Below, piece by piece: positions 26,331 to 38,700 of a stretch of DNA of 64,000 nucleotides. The stretch lies in the NCBI RefSeq assembly GCF_001029435.1, contig NZ_LDOV01000016.1, positions 62,001 through 126,000 of the forward strand, read 5' to 3'. Every line of letters begins with the position of its first letter. The stretch's first letter is position 1. A program made the position numbers and the translations under genes. The notes under the pieces are model-generated. The model did not search any database. It saw only the letters and a list, made by a program, of their open reading frames with translations, and had not been told where the DNA came from. Source of the stretch: Photobacterium aphoticum. Lineage in GTDB: Bacteria; Pseudomonadota; Gammaproteobacteria; Enterobacterales; Vibrionaceae.

Positions 26331-26513
26331 AAGGTGTCAGTGTCCAAATCAGAGCTGTGAAAAATATACCCTTTCTCATTAGAAACGCTAAGTCAACACC
26401 AAAGTCCAGCTATCTAGGAAAGCCGTACAGAATCACTGTCTTTAACTACTAAATCTCTACGACTCTCCCCTGATAGTGATACACTTTCCGCATCAGAATT
26501 ATCGAGAAACCCT

Positions 26514-26852
26514 ATGTTTATCCATCATGTTAACGGCATCGACTGGCTAGTCATTACTGCTTTTGAAGAACTAAAAACACTATTTATCGAAGACGCTGGT
26601 GCGATCCCCGCTTGCTTCTCTACCACCAGCGAGTTGAGCCTGATAGATCAAGCCAAGCGCACATATGGATATTTGCCTTCACTCAGCGGCGTCATCACCG
26701 ATACCGGCACGTATCAAAGCAAAGATATCGAAGAAGATTTGAACCCACAGCTTGCCTGCATTGTTGAGGGGCGTGGCCGAGTGTTTATCTATCACGGCGG
26801 CTTTGTGGCTTTTGTGGATGACGAGCAAACCTTTATTACCCGAATGGACTGA
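26514..26852 (+). CDS. Hypothetical protein
   Basis: 112 residues, no signal peptide or membrane segment, no domain I can name. Mixed alpha/beta composition, with an acidic patch (K-D-I-E-E-D-L-N-P). Coding status is supported by codon-like composition and by its place between a GNAT gene and blc with no overlap. A weak GAG precedes the ATG. It converges with blc across the hairpin at 26912-26938. Confidence 0.5.
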   Translation: MFIHHVNGIDWLVITAFEELKTLFIEDAGAIPACFSTTSELSLIDQAKRTYGYLPSLSGVITDTGTYQSKDIEEDLNPQLACIVEGRGRVFIYHGGFVAFVDDEQTFITRMD

Positions 26853-26911
26853 AACTTATTCAGTACGTTGAAGCCAGTAATTTGAAGTCGGCTAATTGGC
26901 ATCCCTAGCAA

Positions 26912-26938
26912 GGAATGGGGCATATCTATGCCCATTCC
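26912..26938. terminator. Hairpin between convergent genes
   Basis: GGAATGGGGCATA (26912-26924) pairs with TATGCCCATTCC (26927-26938) with one bulged G. It resembles the two GGGCA hairpins at 24603 and 24993 and may terminate both convergent genes. Confidence 0.6.
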
Positions 26939-26972
26939 ATCAACCCAATCACATACAAACTCAACGGCAACG

Positions 26973-27491
26973 TCACTCCCCATACTTCACCACAATAAGT
27001 CCATCAGTATCAAAGCCGCGTGCTTTTGCCATGACGATGAATTTTTCCATCACGCTAGGATCAACCGTTGGGGTGCGCGCGAGTAGCCATAGGTACTCGG
27101 TAGAAGGGCCAGAGACAAAAGCGTATTGATAACCTGCGTGATCAAGTTCAAACACCACATACGCGCCATAGAAAGGGCCAAAGAACGACACTTTCAGGTA
27201 GCCTTCATCGGCACCATTGACGAAATAAGCTTTACCTTCCGCTTGCTGCCAGGCATTTTCTTCGACTGAAAAGCCTCGATTAATCACCCGAACGCCACCG
27301 TCATCACGCAGGCTGTATTCTGCGGTGACTTGAGTTAACCCACGCTCAAAGGAGTGATCTAAACGGGCAATTTCATACCACTTGCCCAAGTAGCGGTTGA
27401 GTTCAAAATTGGATACTGGCTGTACCGTGTCAGGCATACCGGTACACCCCGTAAGCCATAACAGACTGAACAAGAAGACAAGCTTTTTCAT
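26973..27491 (-). CDS. blc: Outer-membrane lipocalin (Blc family lipoprotein)
   Basis: 172 residues from the ATG at 27491 (AAGGA SD; the longer frame adds 10 residues). Lipobox L-T-G-C at about residue 16. Lipocalin signature Y-L-G-K-W-Y-E-I-A-R-L near residue 36, the second motif at Y-R/N-R-G-F, and the third at L-W-L-L-A-R-T-P. Bacterial lipocalins bind fatty acids or lysophospholipids and support membrane maintenance. Sorting to the outer membrane is expected from residues T-G after the Cys (no Asp at +2). Confidence 0.92.
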   Translation of the reverse strand: MKKLVFLFSLLWLTGCTGMPDTVQPVSNFELNRYLGKWYEIARLDHSFERGLTQVTAEYSLRDDGGVRVINRGFSVEENAWQQAEGKAYFVNGADEGYLKVSFFGPFYGAYVVFELDHAGYQYAFVSGPSTEYLWLLARTPTVDPSVMEKFIVMAKARGFDTDGLIVVKYGE

Positions 27492-27635
27492 ACGACATCC
27501 TTGTGTTGATAGCCCGAACAATCAGGCATTTACATCATGGCAACATCACACCATAACCTATCAGATAAGTATAGTGTTATCAGTAGGATAAACAGTGTTG
27601 TCGTTAGCTTTCTCTACACTTTAGCCACTACAGGA

Positions 27636-28055
27636 TTATGGATGAGCGACAAACCACGATAAATAAGCTTTTCTTTGCCGATATTTGTTTTCAAGACAAT
27701 TATTCAAAATGGAAAAGTAGCCCGTTCCGGTTGACGATTCCACCGTCTCAAACTCGCAGTCCGCATACATGGCTTTTTCCCATAAGGCTTGCGAGGCTTG
27801 GAGGGTGCGTACATATTTAGGGTCATTAATTTCAACGAGGTACTTCACAATGGCATTCACCGCAACCTTTTCATCGGCTACCGCCTTTTCAGTGCACGCA
27901 TCCATCTCATATTGTGTCTCTGCATTTATGCATGTTTCACTTCGAGGCGGCTGATAGCAATCCGCATCCTGTCCACTCGCATGTACATAGACAGAAGCCC
28001 AAAGAACCCCACATACCAACATAAAACATCGTGTACATATTCTTTCTTTACGCAT
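27636..28055 (-). CDS. Secreted LprI-like (lysozyme-inhibitor / DUF1311) protein
   Basis: 139 residues with signal peptide (about 26 residues, ending V-H-A-S). The mature part has six Cys in the pattern C-Y-Q / C-I-N / C-T-E / C-E-F / C-L-E, and the helical T-L-Q-A-S-Q-A-L-W-E-K-A-M-Y-A-D-C motif that marks the LprI N-terminal (DUF1311) family; LprI of Mycobacterium inhibits lysozyme. Periplasmic. It stands alone in minus orientation. Confidence 0.75.
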   Translation of the reverse strand: MRKERICTRCFMLVCGVLWASVYVHASGQDADCYQPPRSETCINAETQYEMDACTEKAVADEKVAVNAIVKYLVEINDPKYVRTLQASQALWEKAMYADCEFETVESSTGTGYFSILNNCLENKYRQRKAYLSWFVAHP

Positions 28056-28306
28056 ATTTCCTTTGTACCGATGCTTTATGCATCAGTCAGATCCAATCCA
28101 TGACAATAGGGCAAACAGGATAGAATAAAATTCCGCGTCCTAGCTGATGTCCCTGTTCATCTTTCGACGAGGCACAAACAATCTATAGACTGTCAATGCG
28201 ATTGCCGTCGTTTCAATGCCCGTCATCTCAGTTCATTAAAAAGAAACTTGCCTATTACGGGGTGTCACTTCATATCTCACACTCTGAAATGACGTTGAAA
28301 GGTACA

Positions 28307-28633
28307 ATGATGATCCCCCCAATCTGCTGTCTTTGCCACAAGGACTACTATGATGAACCGCCGGGATGTGCGGGAGAGTTCGTCAAATTCAAAAACTATC
28401 AGGCGATTAATGAGGTTAATACTGATACTGGTGCATTCACGCTGAATGAGCCGAGTGGCTATCGGTACTTTTGTTCTCGCCACCTCCCCCATGCTGTTGC
28501 ACTTTCACATAAAACGGCAGAAGAAGCGTTTGATGCACTGCAAAGCCAGTTTGCTGACGAGATTGAACAAATCAAGCAAGCTAATCAGCCGCTGTCTTTG
28601 TGGCAACGCGTGAAACGAGCTTTCAATCAATAA
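28307..28633 (+). CDS. Hypothetical Cys/His-containing protein
   Basis: 108 residues from the ATG at 28307, preceded by GAAAGG at proper distance; the longer frame starting at 28196 lacks an SD. I-C-C-L-C-H-K near the N-terminus and C-S-R-H-L-P-H later could form a metal site. The C-terminal third is helical and basic (L-W-Q-R-V-K-R-A-F). No family recognised. Confidence 0.55.
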   Translation: MMIPPICCLCHKDYYDEPPGCAGEFVKFKNYQAINEVNTDTGAFTLNEPSGYRYFCSRHLPHAVALSHKTAEEAFDALQSQFADEIEQIKQANQPLSLWQRVKRAFNQ

Positions 28634-28648
28634 ATAAGCAAGAGGCAA

Positions 28649-29659
28649 TCAATACATCACTTGCAGGGCGAACGTGACGTGATCGCCTTCTGTCGTTGCT
28701 TGGGTGGCAAATTCGTTTTGCCACATCAGAGAGGCTGACAGTACGGCATTGGCCACTGCGGTGTGATAACTCACACGCGGCCCCCATGACCAGGTGCGAA
28801 ACGTTGTGGTCGATTTGGAATGTGCGGATACGCCTTTACCGGAATCGGTAGAGAGTTGTTGTACGCCCACGCCGGAAAGGCCAATGCCGACCATGCCGCC
28901 AAGCAACAATACGCGCTGTTCAACCGTGGCACTCAGGCGGGCAATGTCACCGCTGTCATAGTCGGTTTTGTCGTTCGGAGTATTGAAGCCGACGCTGGCG
29001 TGAAGGGAGGCATATTGACCAGTGACAGGTTGGTGATAACTGAGCGCTGCGGTCGGCACGATGCTCCAGTACTCGGTACTGAGTGACGGTTTGCTGGTTG
29101 AGGCATCCTGTCCGGTCGGCGCATAGAAGGCCAATTGCAGGTCAGTTTGCCAATGGTCATCCATCGTGTAGGCCAGCATGATGGGAGTGAACACCATATC
29201 GCCCAGTCCGCTGGCATTAGCACTGGTATTATCAAAACCGCTCGCCGTTGAAGACGAACGGGGCTCAAGAGAGACATACGGCAGCTGCACGTGCATGGCA
29301 TACGTCCAGCGTTCCGCCAGTGCAATATCCGGCCGCCACAGGATATCCAGCGAAACCGATTCAAACGAGACAGCGTCTATTAACGCATTCTCACTGTGTG
29401 CCTTGCCGTCATAAAAGTGTGTGGTTAGCCCAACCTGCCAGTGCGGCGGTTCAGGCTGGTGTGAATACTTTGATGCCGTGGTGGGAACCGTAAGATCATT
29501 CACGGTACGCCAGCGCAGTACATCACTGATCCCTTCCGCCGCTTGTACGGTCGGGCTGGCCGCGAATATCACTACCAAGGCAAAAATGCCGCGCTTTGCA
29601 TTGGGGTGAAATTCGCCCATAGTCCATTTTACAACACTTCCCAGAACGCCTTCCTGCAT
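28649..29659 (-). CDS. Outer-membrane beta-barrel, Phenol_MetA_deg-like transporter family
   Basis: 336 residues. The start at 29659 has AGGAGG 10 bases upstream; an internal ATG at 29620 would give a shorter signal peptide. Signal region up to about V-Q-A-A. The mature part is rich in amphipathic strands, with G-L-G-D-M-V-F-T-P-I and the F-Y-A-P-T-G motif typical of the MetA-pathway/SphA-like outer-membrane channel family. Such proteins are proposed to let hydrophobic compounds through the outer membrane. It lies 100 bp after the giant adhesin gene, same strand. Confidence 0.65.
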   Translation of the reverse strand: MQEGVLGSVVKWTMGEFHPNAKRGIFALVVIFAASPTVQAAEGISDVLRWRTVNDLTVPTTASKYSHQPEPPHWQVGLTTHFYDGKAHSENALIDAVSFESVSLDILWRPDIALAERWTYAMHVQLPYVSLEPRSSSTASGFDNTSANASGLGDMVFTPIMLAYTMDDHWQTDLQLAFYAPTGQDASTSKPSLSTEYWSIVPTAALSYHQPVTGQYASLHASVGFNTPNDKTDYDSGDIARLSATVEQRVLLLGGMVGIGLSGVGVQQLSTDSGKGVSAHSKSTTTFRTWSWGPRVSYHTAVANAVLSASLMWQNEFATQATTEGDHVTFALQVMY

Positions 29660-29758
29660 GGTGTTGTTGCCTCCTGCTGACCGCCCTTTATCACCTTAGT
29701 CACTGACGCTTTGATGCGCTACTGTCTGAAGCGGCTTACCTTCACCAATGATAAACTC

Positions 29759-32700
29759 TCAATCCACGATAAACACATTATTGGTAAATAGTTGATTGAT
29801 GATATCGGCCGAGGACGAGCCTGCCTCTAAACCCAAGCCAGCAACGTCCACGTTTTCTAACAGAATACCCTGCGTGCCCGCCGGATTGCCGCCGCTGACG
29901 GTGGTGAGATCCAACCGCAGGCTGTCTGTGCTCTCGACACTGGCGGTGATGTTATCGAGCAGACGATCTAAATCGCTGCTGCCGTCATCCGGTAAAATCT
30001 CGGCGATATTGAGCTGATCCAGCCCCACTTCCATGTCTTTGACGGTATCGGTCACACTGGTGCCTGCGCCGCCCACATCGCCCGCTTGCCACACAAAGGT
30101 ATCGGCCACGCCATCGCCGTTGCCATTACGCGTACCGCCCCACAAGGTATCGTTGCCCTCGCCGCCAAACAGTTCATCGCTGCCTGCGCCGCCCACCAGA
30201 ATGTCATCGCCCAAACCGCCAAACAGCCGTTCGTTGCCGTCTGCACCAATCACCAAATTGTCGCCGTCAGCATCCCCTTCACCCACTGCGTTGCCCGTCT
30301 CGGTCAGGTTATCCATCCGCACATTGATGACTAACGCCGTTGATTCTGCCTGACTGCCATCACTTTCCTGCGAAATCGCCACCACGGTGAGCGGGTTGCT
30401 GCCTTGGGGCAAATCGGCAATGAACAAATCATCCAACTGCGCAACAGGCACTTGCCAACTGCCGCCGCCCAAGTCTGTGCCCACTTCCGTGCCGCTGGCA
30501 TTGACCAACCGGCCTGCACCCAAGTCGCGCACTTCCACCAGCAAGGTTTCATCCGCATCGGCCGCTGTGACAGCCAAGCCCAACAGCGGCACTAATACGC
30601 CCAGCGCCGCGCGGGTATCGGCCATTTGCGGCACCGTCAGTTCCAGTGTCGGCGGTTCCGGTTTGGGCGTGACCGTCACATTGATGGTGGTGGTTGCTTG
30701 CTGCGGTCCGCCGGAGCCCACATTGCCGTTATCATTGGCGACCACGGTGATCACATCGTCCCCTTTGAAATCCGGCGCGCCCTGATACGTCACGCCGCTG
30801 GCAAGCAAAGTGTTAATCGCAGCCAAATCGCCACTCAGCGTCACGTTGCCGCTGCCGTTATCGGTAATCGTCACGCCTGTGGTATCGCTGACGGTTAATG
30901 TGCCGTTGGTGGCACTCAAGGTCACGGTCATCACACCGGTACTGCCCGCTTCATTGAAGTCCACGTCACTCACGCTCAAACCAGAAATCACCAAGGCGCT
31001 GTCTTCTTCCACGGTTTGATCGCCGATAGTCGGCAGCACCGGTGCGTCATTGACCTGATTCACAGTAATCGGCACGCTATCGCTGTCTTCTAAGGGGCCG
31101 CCGATGCCTGTATTGCCTTGGTCATTGGTGGTCATTTGCAGGGTGTCATCGCCGTTAAAATTGGCGTTCGGTTGATAATTTATCCCCGCCGTCAGCAAGG
31201 CGGTGAGGTTCGCCAGCGATCCTTCCAGTACCAGGGTGCCGGTGCCGTCCCCCGTAACGGTAATGCCTGTCGTCGGAGACCCAGAAGGCACCGACAGCAC
31301 CCCGTTGTTGACCACCAGCGTGACCGTCATGGTGCCGACTGACACCTCGTCCACGTCCACATCGCTGATGCGCAGGGTGTTAATCAGCAATACCGCATCT
31401 TCATCCGTAGTTAATGAGGCGGGCACCGTATTCACGGGCGCATCGTTCACCGCTTCAATGTCTAGCGTGATGGTCTGAAACACTTCGAGGGCATCCGTCG
31501 CCACATTGCCGTTGTCCACCGCCCGAATCGCCAAATTCAGCTCACCGTTCCAGTTGTTGCTGTTGGCGTTGCCCGGAATAAAGGTCAGTGAAGCCAGTTG
31601 CGAGGCCTCGACCGTCACCAGCCACACGCCGCCCCCTTGATTCACGGCCGTCCCCGTCACGCCCGCCGGCAAGGCAATTTGGCTGGAATCGGGCACGTTG
31701 CTGATTTCCACCTGCAAGGTCTCTGGCGGATTCTCGGTCACATTGCCCGCTGTGCCGGTGTAGCTGTTGGCATCATCCAGCGCTTCAATATTGAGCACCA
31801 GTTCAATGGCCTGATTTTCCGTGCCCGATGCGGTCGGCGTAATGTCGGTATCCACCCCGTCGGCAATCGGGTTCACTTGCACCGTAAAGGTCGCGCTGTT
31901 TTCTTCCGGCAATTCCAAACTGTCTTCTTTGGAAAACACCACAATGCCCAGCTCTACCGAGCCACTGAAATCTTTTGGCGGGATCAATCCCTGCCCCGCC
32001 AAGTCAAATGAACTGCTGCCCGCAGGCACCGATACACTCCACTCGCCGCCGCCGTTATTGGACGCGCCATCTATGATGAAGCCTTCCGGCACGTTGACGA
32101 TTTTCAGTGACAGAATTGACTCGGAGCCATCCACATCCACCACTTCACCACGAATACCACTAAAATTGATCGGCCCGCTGTCTTCGTCGCCTACGATAGG
32201 CGTGTCGATACCCACAAAGCTGACCTCATCATTGACCGCAATCACCTCAAAACTGATGCTGCCGTCAAAGGTCGCGGTATCGGTTTGCACGGGGGCGCCC
32301 GGGGTTTGATCGTACTCGGCGGTATCGACAATGGTTAGTGCTACCCCCAATTCAATATCGCCACTGAAATCTTCCGGTGGCCGATAACGAATAGCCGCCA
32401 ACTGGCTGGGATCAGTAATGGTCAAGGTGGTCACAGGGGTACCATCGGCGGTGAGAAACGTACCACCCTGGCTGCCCACCGTCAGCACTGCTTCTGCAAT
32501 GGTTTCTAGCCCCGCCAAAGTAGTCGTGCTGATATCCGCCACGCTGGCGGTGACATCCAATATGATGATGCCGTCTTCATACGCGATATCGGGGTAAATC
32601 ACCTGTGGGGTATCGCCTTCAATGGGCTGTCGGTCGGCATCCAAACCCTGCGTTTCCACCACGGTCAAACCAATTTCCGGCGCACGGTTTGGGTCACCCG

Positions 32701-35700
32701 TGCGACTCGGTACATCCACCACCGGATCAATGCGCACCTCAATGGTGTCGGTCACTTCTTTTACGTTACCGCTGTTAATGTCCGTATTGACGTATTTGAC
32801 ATCCAACAGGAAATCCCCGGCGAAATCTTGTGGCAAGTTGAGGGTAATGCCGGAAAAATCAATCGTGCCATCGGCGGGCACCGCCAGTTTGATCACGTAT
32901 TCATTGGTGACGAAGTTGAAATCCATACCGGAAATCGACGCGCCCGACGGCAAATTGGCCGCGCTGATCACCAGTGAAAATTCATCGTTAAGCTGATCGT
33001 CATCGGTAGTGTCCAGCGACACAATGCCGTTCAAATAATTAGCTAAATTGACGGCGTTATCTTCCGTGCCGGTGAGGATTACATCCTGTTGCACCACAAT
33101 CGGGGCAGCCAGATCCAGATTCAGCGCATCACTCTGAAAAATGATCTCTAACGTACTGTTCACTACCACCACGACACTGGGCTCAGTATCGTCACTGAGA
33201 TCTTGCACCTCGGCGGCCAGCGCCACGTTCACCGCCCCTTCAAACCCTTGCGGCGCCAAGATCTGAATCGAATTCAAGCTACCTTGCGGCACCGTCCAGC
33301 TGCCGTCACCGTTGTTGATCCCGCCGATGACCACAAAATCGATGGACGGATCCGGAAAGGTAATGACAATTGACTGGATCACCTCATCACTGCTCGGGTC
33401 GAGATCTTCAAACACAATCTGGCCGTCAGAGCCTGCCGCGCCGGTCAAATCCAAGTTGCCATCGGTCGAGACAATGCTCTCGACAAACTCTGGCTGACCT
33501 TGGTCATTGATGATTTGCCCCCCCAGTTCGGCATCCGGTTCCACCACGGCGCGAATGATGACACTCAACGTGCCGTTAGCGACCTTGGTATCTGACGCAG
33601 GCGAGTCCACATCGTTTTCTTCCACCGTCACCTGCGAAGTGATCGCCGTCGGCCCGATGAGATTGAGATCCGAATCTTCCGGTGCCAGCAGTTGCAGTTG
33701 CGCGCCCCCCAACAGTTGGGCCAACTGCGCCGCATCTATCACCACCGAGCCGCTGCCATCGACCACCAGCGGCGTGATCGTCCCGCCATCGTTAATGCGC
33801 AACTGATAACCCGGCTGAATATTGCCTATCGTCAGGCCGGTAATGACTTCTTTGCTGTCGGAGAGAGTCGGTTGCCAATTGAGGGTAATGAATTGATCTT
33901 CCAGCCCGTTACTCTGGCGGGTGTAGTCTTCCACATCCACCACCGGCTCAATCTTGATGATCAGCTGCAATTCAAATTCGCCCTGATCACCATCGTTCTC
34001 GGTCACGATCACATTGGCATCCAACACGATATCTTGCGTACTGTTCTCCGGTGGGCGAATGGTAATGGCGACCGGTTGCTCAGGCGTACCGATGTCTTCA
34101 CCGCTGAGTTTCACTTCATAGCGCGGCAAGCCGGTAACCGGATCAAAGCCGACAAACACCAACGTCTGTTCATTGCCTTCCGCATCAAAAATGCGCGTGC
34201 CTTCCGGAATATTGGAAATCACAAAGGTCAACGTTTCGGATTCATCCAACGGCGCATTGGCTTTTTCGCCAGAGATCAAACCGAAATCAAGCACGGCATC
34301 CGCATCTTCCTTGATGGTAATTTCCAGTGCGGGGGGCGACACGTCATCAATGATCGTCCAATCCGTATCATCGACGACTAATGTCGGCACATCGACCACG
34401 CCGGTTAAAGCGATTTCGATGAACTGTGCTGCCGTCACAAACTCATCTTCCACGGTTTGGATACTGCCGTCTTCCAGCGTGATATCAACCACGTCTTTCA
34501 CTACGCCTTCAACCTTGATGCGAAAATCCACATTGCTTTCCGGCACCGGAATGAGCTGCACCTGATCGAGATCTTCAAACAGAATTTCGTACACCCCGTT
34601 ACTGTCCGGTGTCAGTACCGTGCCGTTTTGCACCAAGGTGGCGCCGGTTGGCAATTCCGACAAGCGCACATACAGGGTTTCCACCCCGAAATCGTCATCG
34701 GTGTCGTCCAATTCGGTCAGGGTAATCAGCGGTGCCAAGGCGATGGGTTCGTCTTCTAAGCCGCTGTCTCGACGTACTTTCAGTTGGGCTTCATCGGCCA
34801 CGGGCAGGACGTTCACCAGTAGGTTTTCGATCGTCTGTGCGGTTTCACTGCCGGGCACAAAATGGCCTTGCTCGCGGCTTTGTGCAGTCAGCGAGAGGCG
34901 AATATCGCCACTGAAATTGTCTATCGGATCCAACGCCACACTGCTGGCGGCCGAGACCGGCACTTCAAACACGCCGGGCGAGACTTCGGTGATCCCCTCG
35001 CCGACAATCTGGCCTTCCCCTTGTGTGATGGTGATGAAATAGGTCAGCACTTCAGAGCCGTCGGTGTCTTTCAGCGCGGCTTGGAAGGACTCAGCCAGGC
35101 TGATATTGGGGCCGTCTTCTTCGCCGTTGCCGTAATACACCACAGTTTCAGGGGCAAAAATCGGCGGATCGGCAATGCCCAGAATGTCCACGGTCAAGGT
35201 GCCGGACTGCAACGGGTGATCCACCCCGTCAGCGGTGATAATCTGCGCGGTCACGGTAAAATCGATCTTATTACCCGGCTCGGCAAAGGTGGAATAGTCT
35301 TCATCCCCGACAAAAGTGACGCCTTGCAACTGGAACACACCGTCCCCGTCCGGATCAGTAAAGGCGCTCGCAGGGATCAAGACTTGCGCGGGCGAAGAAC
35401 CCGCCACGGGCGTCAACAGCGTGCCGTTGAGATAAAAATCACCGTGTGGCTCAGCAGGCAAAATAATGAACACCTCGCCGATTTGCTCGTTTCGATCCCC
35501 GTCACCGATATCTATCGACATAGTAATCGGCAAGCCTTGAGCGGGATCGGTAATCGTACCATCCGCGTCCCGCCCCTGATCTTCTTCGCCATTGGCCGGC
35601 AGCACCACCAACTCGGGCTCTTCATCGGTAATGGTGATAGTCAGCGTGCTTTGGCTGGTGTCGTTATCGCCGTCCGTCACCTCAAAATCCACGTTCACCA

Positions 35701-38700
35701 CAATGGGGGCGCCGCCGTGATCCACATCCGGCAACGAGGTAAAAAACACATTCCCTTCCGGCGAAATAAACAACTGCCCTAACAGTTGCCCGTCCTGATT
35801 CACATCGAACGGAAAAAAGCCCTGCGGATTGGGCGTGCCGGTTAAAGTTTGTCGCTCACCATTGATGATCACCGCAGTCACGGCGGCATCGTCCGCCCCT
35901 TCTTCGCGCTCGGTCAGCACATCAAGCGTGGGTGTGGTGCTGCCTTCTTCCACCGCCGGAAACGCTGCGTCTTCGGTTTGTGGCACATCGTCATCCACCG
36001 TGACCAGCAAATTCACCGGCGCACTCAAATCCCCATCCTGATCTTGCGCTTGCACCGCAAAATCCATCGTCAATTGGGTATCGTTCTGGGGCTGCACATG
36101 ATCCAACGCGCCCAACAAGGTGAAGGTGTAACTGCCGTCGGCCCGCAGCACTAACGTGAAAATCGGCACGCCATTAACCTGCCCGTCATAACGCTGTGAG
36201 GTAGCGGTACTGGCTGCGCTGTTGAACACCAACAACACCTGCGTGCCCCCCGCCGTCAGCGTGCCTGCATTGGCGGTGTTAAAGGCGGCGACATCCACCT
36301 GATAAGCAATAATGGCGTCCGATCCGGTATTGAATGACAACTGGCCAGACGCGGTTTGTTCAGTGCCGGACGGGTTCGATCCCGGATGGAAATTGCCGCC
36401 GGTATCAATGTCGCTTTCTTTGACCAATAACGGGGGAATACCGTTGATCACTGGATCCACCCCATCGGTAATGGTGGTGGTGATCAAGGCGGGTGTGGTC
36501 AGGCTGTCGCCATCGGTGTCCTGCACTTGCACGGGCAAATCAAACACAATGGTGTCATTGAGCTGGCGTACTAAGCCGGTATCGTTGGTGCCATTGTGAT
36601 CCAGCTGCGCAAATTGCGTCACGACGGTGGTGATATCCACCTGCTGACCGTCGCTGTTTTGGGTGGCAGTCAGTACGGCGGTAAGCACCACCTCGCCGCC
36701 TCCCTCTCCTGTGGCGGTGAGCGTTAATGTGCCGACGCCGCTGTCGGCATCAGGATCTGTCGGCGCAGTTGTCCACGTGGCGACCACCGCATTGCCGCCA
36801 GCGGTCACTTCGGCAGCAAATTCATTGAGTAAGTTGGCGATCTGTACAGGATCGAGCGTGATCGTAGGAGGGTTAAGACGATCCACACCCGCAGCAATCG
36901 TGATCTGGCTGCTGCCAGACACCGGATAGCCCACGGTCGGCGGTGACGGTGACAAATCCCCTTCGGTAAAGGCAATCGCCGCCGTGTTGCCACCCGCCGG
37001 ATCAGTACCATCCGTAATACTGACGGTGACCACGCCCTGTGCCGTATCTCCATCGCGATCTTCCACCGTCACATTCAGTGCTAAGGTGTTGAGATTGTCG
37101 ATAGGTTGGTCCAATGGTTGCGACTGCGTGACAGTGTAACCCCCATCAATGCCGATTGTGATGGTCAACACCACAATGTCCGGTTGATCCGCCCGTACCA
37201 CGGTGATTTGCCCACCGCTACCGACACTGGATACCGTTACAGAGGTGGCAAAGCCGTTACTGGTCAGCCCATTCAAACTGGGCTGCGAGGGCGAAAAGAA
37301 CACCGCTACCACATCATCACTGCCGCCCACCACCGCAATGGTGCCATTGCCCGTCGCGTTCCCGTTATCCCCTTCGTTCAGTGCCACGCCGGAATCGTCA
37401 CCGAAAGCAGGTTCATCACCATCCGTAATCGTTAAGGTAATTTGGCCGGTATTAGTATCACCGTCATCGTCCGTCACCACCACATCCAGTGGCAGGGTAA
37501 TTGTGTCATCGCTGAGGTGATCCAGGTTATTGGTCAAGGTCAGGGTGTAATTGCCGGTTGGCGTCATGACCACGGTCAGCACCGGTACACGCGTGCCATT
37601 CTGTTCGATAAAGCCGTTGAGGGTATTGCCCCCGACCACTTCAATTTGCACCGGCTGGCCGTCACTGAACAGATCATCAAAAGCCGATTGCTCGGCCGCA
37701 AACGTAATGGCCGCCACGGCATCGCTGCCGACATTCACGTCAATCTGACCATTGAGCGTGGTATTGAGATCGGCGGTTTCATTGGCGGTAATGCCGCTGT
37801 CGGTCAGCAATTGCGGAATAGGGCCATCGACACTGGTGGCGGTGACGGAAACAGGCGTGGTCAGCACATCGCCATCCACATCCTGCGCCTGTACCGGTAA
37901 GCGCAGGACAATTTGCTCACCGTTAACGCTGACAAATCCGGTGTTATTGCCGTTGAGGTTATGATCCAGCGGTGCGCGCTGCACCCACGTCAGCGCCAAG
38001 TCCACATCCTGCCCGTTACTGGCTTGTGTCGCCGTCAGTGTCAGGGAAACCACTTCTGTGCCATTGGCCAGCGCACCGGATAACAGGCCGCTGGCCGGAT
38101 CATAGGTGAACGTCAGTGCCGCACCACCAGCGGTAATTTCCGCATTCAGCTCTGCGAGGATCGCCGCAACTTCCGTCGGCGTAATTTGCACACTCTCAGG
38201 CAGTAACCGATCCGATCCTGCGGTGAGCACATCGCTTTGCGTGGCAGTGGCGGGATAGTCACTGTTACCTGCCTCATTGACCAAATCCGGCTCCACCAAG
38301 GCCACCGCGACGGTAGTGCCTCCTGCCGGATCATCCCCGTCAGTGACAGTAATGGTAATTTCACCGGCAGCCTGATCGCCGTCGTTATCGGTGATCACCA
38401 CGTTCACAGGCAGGGGAATGCTGTTTGAATCGGGATCGGTGCCGGAGTGATCCAAGGTGCCGAGTAACACCACATCAAACTGGCCGCTGGCATTGATACT
38501 CACTGTCAGTACCGCATTACCCGCACCGTCTTCCAGGCGCAGTTCTGAGCCGGCCGGATCCCCCGCCGACACCCAGCTCAAGGCATTGCCGTCACTGGTG
38601 GCTGACACCGCAGGCTGATCGGCAGCAAACAATAAAGACGCGATCGCATCACTACCCACGTCAATGCCAATGGTGCCACTGACGGTTTGGTTGGCATCTT

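Noticed and set aside
24000-28640. Possible chromosomal integron cassette array (GNATs, YjhX, lipocalin, small unknown genes)
   Set aside because: No attC-type sites with the conserved core sites and no integrase; genes are in mixed orientation and some have their own promoters.
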